DNA of 26,940 bases from an uncultured Oscillospiraceae bacterium (GCA_910587505.1 CAJULD010000010.1:1-26940); one strand, 5' to 3'; counted from the first letter of the stretch, positions 14,543 through 21,968 are shown. The notes: generated from the letters alone by a model not told the origin. A program made the numbers and translations.

Positions 14543-15079
14543 TCAGCCGTTTTTCAGAATCTCCCGGCGGATATAAGCGATGGTCCTCTCCTCCCCTTCG
14601 TCCCGGAGCATGAGGAGCATTTTCTCCAGCAGCGCCTGAGTGTTGGGGTGGATGATGTAGTGGTCCAGACTTTTGGCGTAGTATTCCCAGGGAGAGGCGT
14701 CGGTATATTTTTCCTTCTGATAGATCTGGCAGGCGGCTACCCGGTCACAGAACATTTCCACCACGCAGTTGACCGGCATCTCCATGCCGCCCATTTTAAA
14801 ATTCAATCCGGGGGCGTAGTCGATCCAATACTCCAGGTGGTGCCGGTTCCGCCCCTTGTGATGGAGCCAGGCGGCGGAGTACCCCTTTTCCAGACGCTCC
14901 ATCTCGTTGGGACTGCGGTTGCCCTGGTAATATTTTACGCCGGGCAGAAATTCAATGGGCGTGTACTTGCTTAGATCATGGAGCAGCCCCTGTCTGTAAA
15001 GTCCCACACGGAAGCAGTATTTCATCACCCGGAGTTTATGGGTGGTGATGGTTTTGAAATGGCCCCAAAGGCTGGACAT
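14543..15079 (-). CDS. DUF5662 family protein (HD-like)
   Basis: 178 residues from ATG 15077-15079, with AAGGAGC just upstream. The motif LLHDLSKYTPIEF (H34-D35-S37-K38-Y39), with later WLHHKGRNRHHLEYW and a helical C-terminus, matches what I know as DUF5662, a short all-helical family common in Firmicutes. The HDLSKY and clustered histidines suggest a divalent metal site related to HD hydrolases; no activity is established to my knowledge. It is the last gene of the Smr-BMP-phosphoesterase operon, 125 nt after the metallophosphoesterase, with a strong hairpin immediately ahead of its ribosome site that may set its expression level. The frame continues upstream, but those residues cover the hairpin and lack a start signal. 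Confidence 0.78.
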   Translation of the reverse strand: MSSLWGHFKTITTHKLRVMKYCFRVGLYRQGLLHDLSKYTPIEFLPGVKYYQGNRSPNEMERLEKGYSAAWLHHKGRNRHHLEYWIDYAPGLNFKMGGMEMPVNCVVEMFCDRVAACQIYQKEKYTDASPWEYYAKSLDHYIIHPNTQALLEKMLLMLRDEGEERTIAYIRREILKNG

Positions 15080-15094
15080 GGCCGCTCCTTTCCA

Positions 15095-15129
15095 CCCTGC
15101 CGCCCAAAGGGCGGCAGGGCAGCTTTTTT
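15095..15129. other. Hairpin directly upstream of the DUF5662 ribosome site; terminator-like on the plus strand
   Basis: CCCTGCCGCCC (15095-15105) and GGGCGGCAGGG (15109-15119), an 11-bp perfect stem with a 3-nt loop, followed on the plus strand by CAGC and TTTTTT (15124-15129). In the operon direction it precedes GGAAAGGAGC by only 3 nt and has no T-run after it. It may protect or gate the last gene, or end antisense transcripts. Confidence 0.55.
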
Positions 15130-15204
15130 GATACCTGCCGGGCTTCCGGTCCCGGACCTCCTTTTGGGAAAAGTGGCGCCTGGAGGCCCGCGGGGCCGCA
15201 TCAG

Positions 15205-15801
15205 TCAATCCGGGATCTCCAGAATATACCGCTCATACGCGTTGATAATCGTGGTCTCCCCCCGGCTGAGGGTCCGGGGCCGCTGGGCCCCGTAATTCAG
15301 GTGCACGTGCCCGTGGACCAGATATTTGGGCCGGTACTTGTCCAGAAACGGAACAAAGCAGGCGAACCCCCGGTGGGCGTAGTCTTCCCCGTCGCCGTAC
15401 CCCTGGGCGGGGGAGTGGGTGACGACGATGTCCACCCCGCCCGCCCGCCAGAGCTGGAAGCCCAGCTTCCTGATCCGGCGGGCCATCTGCCGCTCGGTGT
15501 ACTGGTGCTGCCCGCCGCTGTACACCGGGCAGCCGCCCAGACCAAGAATCCGCACGCCGTTCACCGTTATCAGCCGGTCCTCGATGCAGTCGCAGCCCTC
15601 CGGCGGACGCAGGTCATAGGTCTGGTCATGGTTGCCGTGGACATACAGCACCCGCGCCCGGCCCATGGTCACCAGAAAACTGAGATACTGGGACTTGAGA
15701 TCTCCGCAGGAAATAATCAGATCAATATCCGACAGCCGCCCAGGCTGGTAATAGTCCCAGTAGTAGGGGCTCTCTCTGTCGGATACAAGCAGGATCTTCA
15801 C
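15205..15801 (-). CDS. Calcineurin-like metallophosphoesterase
   Basis: 198 residues. Metal-binding motifs of the superfamily are visible in order: D8 in LLVSDRE, G33-D34 (CGDL), G56-N57-H58-D59, T128-H129 and the terminal HGHVH at 163-167. The first motif is normally D-x-H; here the histidine position holds E10, an unusual substitution, so one metal ligand may differ. The family hydrolyses phosphomono- or diesters, and the substrate is not predictable. It starts with GTG at 15799-15801, overlapping the stop of the BMP-fusion gene by 4 nt (GTGA), so the two are translationally coupled. Product likely cytosolic (no signal peptide). Ser-Asp replaces the common SDTHG entry motif. Confidence 0.87.
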   Translation of the reverse strand: MKILLVSDRESPYYWDYYQPGRLSDIDLIISCGDLKSQYLSFLVTMGRARVLYVHGNHDQTYDLRPPEGCDCIEDRLITVNGVRILGLGGCPVYSGGQHQYTERQMARRIRKLGFQLWRAGGVDIVVTHSPAQGYGDGEDYAHRGFACFVPFLDKYRPKYLVHGHVHLNYGAQRPRTLSRGETTIINAYERYILEIPD

Positions 15802-17774
15802 AGCACCGGTCCCTCCTTCTCCGGCGGGATCTGCTCCCGGTACACCCCCTGAAGGCGCACCAGAGGCCGGGCCACCGGCAGCAGCTGGTCATAGGCGGGA
15901 ATCGCGCCGTCCACGCTGTCGCACAGCCAGTCCATGTGCAATATCTCCTCCGGGGAAAACCACTTCTCTCCGTTGTTGCGCAGCTGGTTGTCCTGAGACC
16001 GGATGGGACGCCGGAAGGGGTCAATGGACCCGTCGATAATCCCCCGGCGCAAAATCTGTACCAGCTGAGCCACTCCGTCCGGCAGGTCCCCGCTGAGCCA
16101 CACGTCCACCGTCCGGCTGCTCATGCCCCACCAGTAGTTCACCGCCTGCTCCCCTTCCCGTGAGCTGAGGCCGTCCCAGCTGCCGCTGAAAATGCTGCGC
16201 ACCAGCTTCACATAGAAGTTGCCCCAGTGCCAGTAGGGGGAGGCCAGGGACTGCATTGTTCCGTCGGGCTGCAGCCGGCACAGTCCCCAGGTCTCCCTGG
16301 CCCGGTCCGGCGCGGGGATGTCCCGGTTGGAGATCACATCCGCCCCGGCTGCGGCCAGGGCGCTCATGGCGTTCTCCTCCACGCAGAACCAGCGCAGTTT
16401 GATCCGGGAGCGCGGATTGGTCAGCCGCGCCCCCAGGGCAAAGGCGTTGATGCTGGCGGGAACGCCAAAAATCGGATTGGAGGCCACGTATCCGATCTCG
16501 CCGTCCCGGCTCATGGCGCCGGCGATGGCCCCGGTAATGAACTTGCCCTCATAGATCCGGCTGTAGTAGGTGCGGACGCCGGCGTAGGGCATGGAGGCGG
16601 AGCAGTTGAGCACCCGGATGCCGGGGTGCCGGGCCGCCAGCTTCCGGCAGGCGTCGATCAAAGGCGGCGTGGTGGCGAAGACCACCTGCGCGCCGTCGCC
16701 GGCGGCCTGTTCCATGACCTCCTCCGCCGTCTTGCCGGGACGGGCGTTATTGTACACCTGAACGCTCACCTTTTCACCCATCACGGCCTCCAGATATTGC
16801 CGCCCCAGATCATGGGCGCGGGTCCAGTCGCTGCTTTCCGGGCTGTACTCGTTGACGAAGGCGATGTTCAGATGGTCCGGGAACACCGCGTGGAGCAGCC
16901 GGCCGAAAATATTGGGCGTTGGCGTTTCCTCGCTTTTCTGCTCCTCGGTCTCCGTGCTGACGGAAATGGGCGTCGGGGCGGAGAGCAGCTTGACATCCGG
17001 CCATACCGCCGCCACCGACCTGCTCAACTCCGCGGCGCTGAAGGACCACAGCTGCTCAAACTGATATACCCGCAGCCACACCAGCAAAGCGTCCGCCGCA
17101 GTAACCTCCAGCTCAAATCCCTGCTTCCGGCAGGCGTCCTGGAAGTAGGTCAGTCCGGCCACGAAATGCTGCCGCTCGTCCGCCGTCCAGACGTGGTCCG
17201 GCTCGAAGCCCAGGGCCGCCTGCAGTTTGGCAAACCGTCCGGGGCGGCTGAAATACACCCGGTACAGTCCCGTCAGGCGGTAGGAGTCCATGAAGTCATA
17301 ATAGGCCTGCACCGCGGGGTCGCCGGACCACACGGGGATTACCCGGATCACATAGCCGGGAATGGTGGGCGCGCCGTAGCTTTTGAGCACGCTGACCCGC
17401 TTGTTGCCCTCCTGCACATAGAACCGGCCCAGATACTCGAAGCACCGGATGGGGTCCCGGATGCCCTCGTCTCCCAGATGGGCCGCGCACAGGTCCATCC
17501 ATTTATATGCAAACTCCGAATCCGCAGCCAGCAGGGGCATGAAATTGGACGCAAAAGCGCTGCGCCGCCCGGCGGTCTTGGTCCCGATGATCTGCTCCGT
17601 GGGAATCTCCAGAATCCCCATTTCCACCCGGCCGGCCACCATGTTTTCATCCAGGATCTCGTCGAGCACCTGGGGGTAGGGGTAGTTTCCCCGAAGTACC
17701 TGCTCCTTATAATTCTTCTGTCCCAGCTTCAGCGCCTTACTGTACTGGTCGGACGCTTCCTGTCTGATACCCAT
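15798..17774 (-). CDS. ParB-like / BMP (PnrA-type) ligand-binding fusion protein
   Basis: 658 residues without a signal peptide or lipobox. Residues about 45-150 resemble a ParB/sulfiredoxin-type N domain (ILEIPTEQIIGT ... RFYVQEGNKRVSVLKSYGA at 118-135). Residues about 300-590 are a BMP/PnrA-type periplasmic-binding fold (HLNIAFVNEYSP, VVFATTPPLIDACRKLA, FITGAIAGAMSRDGEIGYV, NPIFGVPASINAFALGAR). BMP proteins normally bind nucleosides outside the cell for ABC import; a cytosolic version fused to a ParB-like domain is more likely a nucleoside-responsive sensor or regulator, which is inference. The central part (160-290) is not recognised. Start ATG 17774 with AGGAGG-like TAAGGAGGAAATGAA upstream. 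It sits in an operon with Smr, phosphoesterase and DUF5662 genes. Confidence 0.8.
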   Translation of the reverse strand: MGIRQEASDQYSKALKLGQKNYKEQVLRGNYPYPQVLDEILDENMVAGRVEMGILEIPTEQIIGTKTAGRRSAFASNFMPLLAADSEFAYKWMDLCAAHLGDEGIRDPIRCFEYLGRFYVQEGNKRVSVLKSYGAPTIPGYVIRVIPVWSGDPAVQAYYDFMDSYRLTGLYRVYFSRPGRFAKLQAALGFEPDHVWTADERQHFVAGLTYFQDACRKQGFELEVTAADALLVWLRVYQFEQLWSFSAAELSRSVAAVWPDVKLLSAPTPISVSTETEEQKSEETPTPNIFGRLLHAVFPDHLNIAFVNEYSPESSDWTRAHDLGRQYLEAVMGEKVSVQVYNNARPGKTAEEVMEQAAGDGAQVVFATTPPLIDACRKLAARHPGIRVLNCSASMPYAGVRTYYSRIYEGKFITGAIAGAMSRDGEIGYVASNPIFGVPASINAFALGARLTNPRSRIKLRWFCVEENAMSALAAAGADVISNRDIPAPDRARETWGLCRLQPDGTMQSLASPYWHWGNFYVKLVRSIFSGSWDGLSSREGEQAVNYWWGMSSRTVDVWLSGDLPDGVAQLVQILRRGIIDGSIDPFRRPIRSQDNQLRNNGEKWFSPEEILHMDWLCDSVDGAIPAYDQLLPVARPLVRLQGVYREQIPPEKEGPVL

Positions 17775-17834
17775 TTCATTTCCTCCTTATCCGCCTGCGG
17801 CTGCCGCCGGAAGCCGTACAATTGGTGCAGTTTC

Positions 17835-18080
17835 TCAGTATTCCCGCAGCACCAGCTCAGTGGAGCCCTGATTGAGTCCCGTTTCCAGTCGCTTCACCCC
17901 GGGGTGACGGCCATATACCCGGCGGATCATGTCCCGCAGCCGGGTACCGCCGTGGTAGCCGTGGATCACCTCCAGCCGGTACACGGACCCGCCCGCCCGG
18001 CGCAGGGCCGCGTCCACCGCCGCCTGGGCCTGAACGCAGTTCATCCCGTGGAGGTCCACCCGGATCGTTCCGCTCTGCAT
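17835..18080 (-). CDS. Small stand-alone Smr domain protein
   Basis: 81 residues from ATG 18078-18080, preceded by GGAAAGGAGG. The longer open frame upstream covers the promoter and is not used. It consists of just an Smr domain: RVDLHGMNCVQAQAAV with D9-L10-H11-G12, and VIHGYHGGTRLRD (H40-G41-x-H43-G44) replacing the usual HGxGxGxLR. Smr domains are nucleases or nucleic-acid binders in MutS2 and in ribosome-rescue factors. A free-standing short copy could act on RNA or DNA, but activity is untested. First gene of the operon with the BMP fusion 60 nt downstream, driven by the promoter at 18121-18149. Confidence 0.85.
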   Translation of the reverse strand: MQSGTIRVDLHGMNCVQAQAAVDAALRRAGGSVYRLEVIHGYHGGTRLRDMIRRVYGRHPGVKRLETGLNQGSTELVLREY

Positions 18081-18120
18081 CGCCGGTCCTCCTTTCCTTC
18101 CCGCCAGGTCTGTTTTTTCT

Positions 18121-18149
18121 ATTCTACCAGCTGCGGCCCCCGCCGTCAA
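18121..18149 (-). promoter_or_regulatory. Sigma-A promoter of the Smr-BMP-phosphoesterase-DUF5662 operon
   Basis: TTGACG (plus-strand 18144-18149), a 17-bp spacer and TAGAAT (18121-18126), both close to consensus. The start point would be about 35 nt before the Smr ATG. Confidence 0.75.
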
Positions 18150-18283
18150 CCGGCTGAGGACCGATACTTTTTTCTGAAAGGAAAAGGAGCGGAAAGAACT
18201 CTGCGAACGCCCTCTGAACCGCCGCAATTCCGGAATTTTCGCACGGTGACGGTATCCTGTGATAATCGGGAAACAGGATGGCG

Positions 18284-18322
18284 GGAAGGACCTCCGGATA
18301 CGCGGCATCCGGAGGTCCTTCC
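18284..18322. terminator. Terminator between glyS and the Smr operon
   Basis: A perfect 16-bp stem, GGAAGGACCTCCGGAT (18284-18299) / ATCCGGAGGTCCTTCC (18307-18322). It lies 21 nt after the glyS stop codon on the minus strand. The better T-tract (TGTCGTTTTC) is on the plus-strand side. A smaller ATCCTGT/ACAGGAT stem is adjacent (18254-18279). Confidence 0.7.
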
Positions 18323-18343
18323 TGTCGTTTTCTGCGGCGGCCC

Positions 18344-19768
18344 TCAATATGCCAGCCGCTGGGCCAGCCAGCCCTTCAGCTCGCCGATGGGGAGACGGAC
18401 CTGCTTCATGCTGTCCCGCTCCCGGACGGTGACGCAGTTGTCCGCCGGCGTCTTATCGTCGCCCACGGTCTCAAAGTCCACGGTGATGCAGAACGGGGTG
18501 CCCACCTCGTCCTGACGGCGGTAGCGCTTGCCGATGCTCCCGGCGTCGTCGTAATCGATCATCCAGTCCTTACTGAGCTCCGCCTGAATCTCCTGGGCCC
18601 TGCCCGCCAGCTTTTTGCTCAGGGGCAGCACGGCGGCCTTGAAGGGGGCCAGCGCCGGATGGAGCCGCAGCACCGTGCGCACGTCGTTCTTTTCCGCGTC
18701 CACCACTTCCTCGTCGTAGGCGTTGCAGAGGAAGGCCAGCAGCATCCGCTCCACGCCCAGGGACGGCTCGATGACGAAGGGAATATAGTGCTCGCCCGCC
18801 TCCTGATCGAAGTAGGTCAGGTCCTTGCCGGAGGTGTTCTGGTGGGCGGTGAGGTCAAAGCTGGTACGGCTGGCCACGCCCCACAGCTCGCCCCAGTCCG
18901 TGAAGGGGAAGGCAAATTCAAAGTCGGTGGTGGCGTTGGAGTAGTGACTGAGCTCCTCGGGATCGTGGTCCCGCAGGCGCAGGTTCTCGTCCCTGATTCC
19001 CAGATCCAGCAGCCACTGGTGGCAGAAGTTTTTCCAGTAGGCGAACCACTCCAGCTCCGTGCCGGGCCTGCAGAAGAACTCCAGCTCCATCTGCTCGAAC
19101 TCCCGTGTGCGGAAGATGAAGTTGCCCGGGGTGATCTCGTTGCGGAAGCTCTTGCCGATCTGGCACACGCCGAAGGGCAGCTTACGGCGGGTGGACCGCT
19201 GGACGTTGAGGAAGTTGGTGAAAATGCCCTGGGCAGTTTCCGGACGGAGGTAGACGGTATTCCTGGCCTCCTCCGTGACGCCCTGGAAGGTCTTGAACAT
19301 GAGGTTGAACTTCCGGATGTCGGTGAAGTTATGCCTGCCGCAGGAAGGGCAGGGGATTTCATGCCCGTCGATGAAGGCCTTCATCTCGTCCTGGGAGAAG
19401 GCGTCCACCGGCTTGGGCAGGGCGAAGCCGCTCTCCGCGGCCCAGTCCTCGATGATCTTGTCGGCCCGGAAGCGCTCCTTGCACTCTTTGCAGTCCATGA
19501 GGGGGTCGGAGAAGCCGCCCACGTGACCGGAAGCCACCCAGACCTGGGGATTCATGAGGATGGCGGCGTCCAGACCCACGTTGTAGGGGTTCTCCTGGAC
19601 GAATTTCTTCCACCAGGCCTTCTTCACGTTGTTTTTCAGCTCCACGCCCAGAGGGCCGTAGTCCCATGTGTTGGCCAGACCGCCGTAGATCTCGCTGCCG
19701 GCGAAGATGAAGCCCCGGCCCTTGCACAGGGCCACAATTTTTTCCATGGTCTTTTCAGTGTTTTTCAT
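18344..19768 (-). CDS. glyS: Glycine--tRNA ligase (dimeric type)
   Basis: 474 residues, the single-chain class II alpha2 glycyl-tRNA synthetase found in many Firmicutes, not the alpha2-beta2 form. Motif 1 region around FIFAGSEIYGGLANTWDYGPLG; a zinc-type cluster with C93/C96 and C140/C143; motif 2 GKSFRNEITPGNF...REFEQME (205-229); motif 3 PSLGVERMLLAF; and a C-terminal anticodon-binding domain (LAPFKAAVLPLSKK onward). It attaches glycine to tRNA-Gly in the cytoplasm. The start ATG 19766-19768 has AAGGAG 9 nt upstream. Upstream in-frame codons lie within the T-box. Expression is controlled by that T-box and a consensus promoter. Single gene with its own terminator. Confidence 0.97.
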   Translation of the reverse strand: MKNTEKTMEKIVALCKGRGFIFAGSEIYGGLANTWDYGPLGVELKNNVKKAWWKKFVQENPYNVGLDAAILMNPQVWVASGHVGGFSDPLMDCKECKERFRADKIIEDWAAESGFALPKPVDAFSQDEMKAFIDGHEIPCPSCGRHNFTDIRKFNLMFKTFQGVTEEARNTVYLRPETAQGIFTNFLNVQRSTRRKLPFGVCQIGKSFRNEITPGNFIFRTREFEQMELEFFCRPGTELEWFAYWKNFCHQWLLDLGIRDENLRLRDHDPEELSHYSNATTDFEFAFPFTDWGELWGVASRTSFDLTAHQNTSGKDLTYFDQEAGEHYIPFVIEPSLGVERMLLAFLCNAYDEEVVDAEKNDVRTVLRLHPALAPFKAAVLPLSKKLAGRAQEIQAELSKDWMIDYDDAGSIGKRYRRQDEVGTPFCITVDFETVGDDKTPADNCVTVRERDSMKQVRLPIGELKGWLAQRLAY

Positions 19769-19807
19769 GATATTGCACTCCTTTATGATAAAATTTTTGT
19801 TTGCAGC

Positions 19808-20039
19808 AAAAATCGCCCTGAGCCGAAAAGGCTCAGGGCGAACAAATCTGTCCGTGGTTCCACCTGAATTCGGGCCGCGCCCGCACTCGCTCCCCGTAAC
19901 GTGGGGCCTCCGGCAGAACATTTCCTTCCTGCCGCTCCGAGGCGCCTTTGCCGCCGGCCTCATGGGGACTTGCACCGTCCGTCCCCTCTCTGCCTTTCCG
20001 CCCGCGGGTACTGTTCCTCTTCATCGCTTTTTCTGTCAG
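19808..20039 (-). promoter_or_regulatory. T-box riboswitch, glycine specifier
   Basis: The T-box core AGGTGGAACCACGG is on the minus strand (plus 19852-19865). The terminator is an 11-bp stem CGCCCTGAGCC / GGCTCAGGGCG (19814-19840) running into ATTTTT. Stem I contains GCAGAGAGGGGACGG with pairing GTCCCC. In the specifier region GGC followed by A (plus 19950-19952) reads Gly. Binding of uncharged tRNA-Gly should allow read-through into glyS. Confidence 0.9.
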
Positions 20040-20045
20040 ATAATT

Positions 20046-20074
20046 ACTTTACCATCTTTCCCCGATTCTGTCAA
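20046..20074 (-). promoter_or_regulatory. Consensus sigma-A promoter of glyS
   Basis: Perfect TTGACA (plus-strand 20069-20074), a 17-bp spacer and TAAAGT (20046-20051). It is the last host feature before the prophage-like element. Confidence 0.8.
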
Positions 20075-20198
20075 GAAAAAGCTGGCCATTTTTACGCCCT
20101 GGCAAGTTTTAGTATGTAATTGGACAGTCGGGCCGACGGGTCCGGCTGTTAAATTCAGGGAAAAAGCAGGGGCGGGACCCCGGAAAGGAGGGCCCTGT

Positions 20199-20486
20199 AT
20201 GGGCGAAGAGTTTCTGGTACAGACCAGTTATCCCGGCTATGTGTTCGTAGGCTGGGCAGCAGGCCGGTTTAAGAACGACAGAGGCGAACTGACGCCATAT
20301 GCAAACATGTTTGTTCTTTCACCGGTCAGCAGCTTTGTATCTGAGGATTACGAGGCTTTCGGTCTGAAGGCTGAAAAAAAGAAATGCCTGTCTCCGGATG
20401 TCTGGAAGGATCTGGAGATCGGCAGCCGGGTCCGGCTGTTTTTCGATGACAGACAGCGCGTAGTCATGGCGGCACTGGACGAGTAA
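20199..20486 (+). CDS. Small phage-element protein upstream of rep, possible ssDNA-binding protein
   Basis: 95 residues from ATG 20199, with GGAAAGGAGG upstream. No family recognised. It is soluble, without membrane segment, rich in beta-prone stretches (EFLVQTSYPGYVFVGWAAGRFKN..., ANMFVLSPVSSF, SRVRLFFDDRQRVVMAAL), acidic at the C-terminus. Small size, beta character and position next to the initiator would fit an OB-fold ssDNA-binding protein such as gene V protein of filamentous phages. That is inference from context only; a small regulator is equally possible. It lies 97 nt before rep, with a double hairpin between them. Promoter not clear: a TATGTA at 20113 with a weak -35 is the best candidate. 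An 11-bp self-pairing segment (about 20123-20148) precedes the ribosome site. Confidence 0.8.
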   Translation: MGEEFLVQTSYPGYVFVGWAAGRFKNDRGELTPYANMFVLSPVSSFVSEDYEAFGLKAEKKKCLSPDVWKDLEIGSRVRLFFDDRQRVVMAALDE

Positions 20487-20500
20487 TTAAGACGCAAAAA

Positions 20501-20550
20501 CTCCCGGAGGGTCGCTCCCTCCGGGAGCCCCCCGGCGCTAACAGGGGGGC
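20501..20550 (+). other. Tandem perfect hairpins before rep, candidate replication origin
   Basis: CTCCCGGAGGG (20501-20511) / CCCTCCGGGAG (20517-20527) with a 5-nt loop, followed directly by GCCCCCC (20527-20533) / GGGGGGC (20544-20550) with a 10-nt loop. A related GGGGGGCTAAC recurs just before the rep start (20572-20582) and GCTAACAGGGGGGC spans the second arm. No T-run follows, so these are poor terminators. Nicking origins of Rep_trans initiators are commonly hairpins near the rep gene. Confidence 0.5.
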
Positions 20551-20583
20551 ACAACCTACAGATTACCATATGGGGGGCTAACG

Positions 20584-21573
20584 ATGGACAATAATCTGCA
20601 AGAAAACGTAGTGATTTATGACTGGCTGTCTTTTACATCCAAGGTGCATACACCGGATGAACTGATAGCGGCACTGGGCCTGTCGGAATGTCCGTGGTCG
20701 GAGATTCCCGGCGCTCACGGGTATATGGACCGAAAATACTTCGGCCATATCTCGATTCACTACAACGGACGCGAAGACATGGGCGTCTGGTGTGAAATGT
20801 CCGGTCAGGGATGCCGGATGTTTGAAGACCTGTCCATACTGCCCCACAAGTGGGAAACTCTGTTTTCATTTATCTTTGATAATCATCTGCATATGACCCG
20901 GCTGGACGTTGCTTTTGACGATCATACCGGGATTTTAGATATAGAACGGGTTGCACAGGACACGCAGGAGCAGCATTTTGTCAGCAGGATGAAATGCTGG
21001 GAAGTGGTGCACGGCAGCGCCGGTACCAGCTGCCAGATCGGCAGCCCTAAAAGCAAGGTCCTTGTCCGTATCTATGACAAAGCGGCGGAACGTGGCTTCG
21101 ATGACGGCCGCCATTGGGTGCGCGTGGAGCTTCAGCTTCGGGATAAGCGAGCGGAAGAATTCGTGAAGCTGCCGATGCTGATCGGAGAGGCCTTTGCCGG
21201 AGTGCTGTTGAATTACCTTCGCTTTGTGGAGCCGGAGGATGGCGACAGTAATAAATCCCGCTGGAAGATGACGGACTACTGGGCCGATCTGATCGGCGGT
21301 GCAGGCCGGATCAGGATATTTACTGTTCCCGGCGGCGAGTATAACGTGGAGAAATGCCGCCATTTCGTCTTCGATATGGCAGGGAACGCCATAGAGGCTA
21401 TGCTCCAGATGAGCGACAGCGTGGATGATTTCCTCATACAGTTATATTCCCGGCGATGTAAGCCCAACCCCAAGTATGATCTGGTAGTAAAGGAGTACCA
21501 CGCCCGGCAGGAAGCCTTTGCCGAAAAGGTCCGGCAGTATTTCACTGTCGAGGATGAGCCGGACGAATCGTAA
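20584..21573 (+). CDS. Rep_trans-family replication initiation protein
   Basis: 329 residues. Conserved blocks of the Rep_trans/replication initiation factor family are present: WLSFTSK near the start, HMTRLDVAFDD (103-113), QIGSPKSKVLVRIYDKAAERG (151-171, Tyr164 a candidate catalytic residue) and WVRVELQLRDKRA (178-190). These enzymes nick one strand at an origin and start rolling-circle replication. They serve filamentous phages such as CTXphi (RstA), small plasmids and ICE relaxases (NicK/MobT). The absence of FtsK-type coupling and conjugation genes and the presence of short coat-like proteins favour the phage type. The start ATG 20584 lies behind GGGGGGC, a fair ribosome site. Length (about 330) suits the family. 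A short intergenic with a hairpin cluster upstream is the likely origin. Confidence 0.88.
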   Translation: MDNNLQENVVIYDWLSFTSKVHTPDELIAALGLSECPWSEIPGAHGYMDRKYFGHISIHYNGREDMGVWCEMSGQGCRMFEDLSILPHKWETLFSFIFDNHLHMTRLDVAFDDHTGILDIERVAQDTQEQHFVSRMKCWEVVHGSAGTSCQIGSPKSKVLVRIYDKAAERGFDDGRHWVRVELQLRDKRAEEFVKLPMLIGEAFAGVLLNYLRFVEPEDGDSNKSRWKMTDYWADLIGGAGRIRIFTVPGGEYNVEKCRHFVFDMAGNAIEAMLQMSDSVDDFLIQLYSRRCKPNPKYDLVVKEYHARQEAFAEKVRQYFTVEDEPDES

Positions 21574-21623
21574 CACACGGCTGCGCTGATCGCCAGCTCC
21601 TGAAGGTTTTCATTGTGTTACAA

Positions 21624-21698
21624 TCAGTCTTTCTTCTCCCTGTGCTCCGCTTTATCCATTGCCTGCCGGACCGCCTGCATTTGTTCTGGTTTCGGCCG
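21624..21698 (-). pseudogene. Gene remnant related to the 3' end of the coiled-coil membrane gene
   Basis: A 24-codon minus-strand stretch ending in TGA at 21624 reads RPKPEQMQAVRQAMDKAEHR and then EKKD. It closely resembles the C-terminus of the neighbouring 78-aa protein (21965-22201: LQEQAIRHAMDKTEKRKEK). Only the tail is left, beginning right beside the hairpin at 21699-21734, so this is a truncated paralogue from a duplication or recombination. Confidence 0.6.
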
Positions 21699-21734
21699 TA
21701 GGAAAAAGACCGCTAACCAGCGGCCTTTTTCCTA
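21699..21734. terminator. Bidirectional terminator hairpin after the antisense membrane genes
   Basis: TAGGAAAAAG-CCGCT (21699-21714) pairs with AGCGG-CTTTTTCCTA (21719-21734), with one A/C mismatch and a 4-nt loop. The U-rich arm can serve as tract in either direction. The stop codon of the minus-strand gene is part of the stem. Confidence 0.6.
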
Positions 21735-21968
21735 AAGTTTCCCCGTTTTTAACCATTTTTCATGAGAGTTCATTTTCTTCTTGCCTTTCCGACTGAAGAG
21801 AAAAGTAATTGTAGTGATTAAACCGATGATGGCCAGGATGCACAAAATACCAAAGATTGCATATGCCAAAAGCCCACCCCAAGTGTCGTTATAAAAAAGT
21901 CCAATGCCGCCTCGGTATGTAGCTCTTTCGAGCCAGGACCAGCCGCCTTCTCCGATAATAAATTTCAT
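21732..21968 (-). CDS. 78-aa single-span membrane protein, antisense cassette gene 2
   Basis: No family recognised. A polar N-terminus with aromatic residues (GGWSWLERATYRGG) is followed by a long hydrophobic segment at about 31-59 (LLAYAIFGILCILAIIGLITTITFLF) and a basic tail (SRKGKKKMNSHEKW). Topology is probably N-out/C-in by the positive-inside rule. The start ATG overlaps the stop of the preceding gene by 4 nt (ATGA), so the two are coupled. Opposite in direction to the phage-like genes on both sides, and more A/T-rich in codon use. A small lysogenic-conversion, exclusion or immunity function is possible, but not shown. Confidence 0.72.
   Translation of the reverse strand: MKFIIGEGGWSWLERATYRGGIGLFYNDTWGGLLAYAIFGILCILAIIGLITTITFLFSRKGKKKMNSHEKWLKTGKL

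Noticed and set aside
20584..21573. Reading the Rep_trans gene as an ICE relaxase (NicK/MobT type)
   Set aside because: The family covers both, but no FtsK-like coupling protein, VirB4, integrase or excisionase is near, and the following genes look like virion proteins. Kept as an alternative pending sequence to the right.
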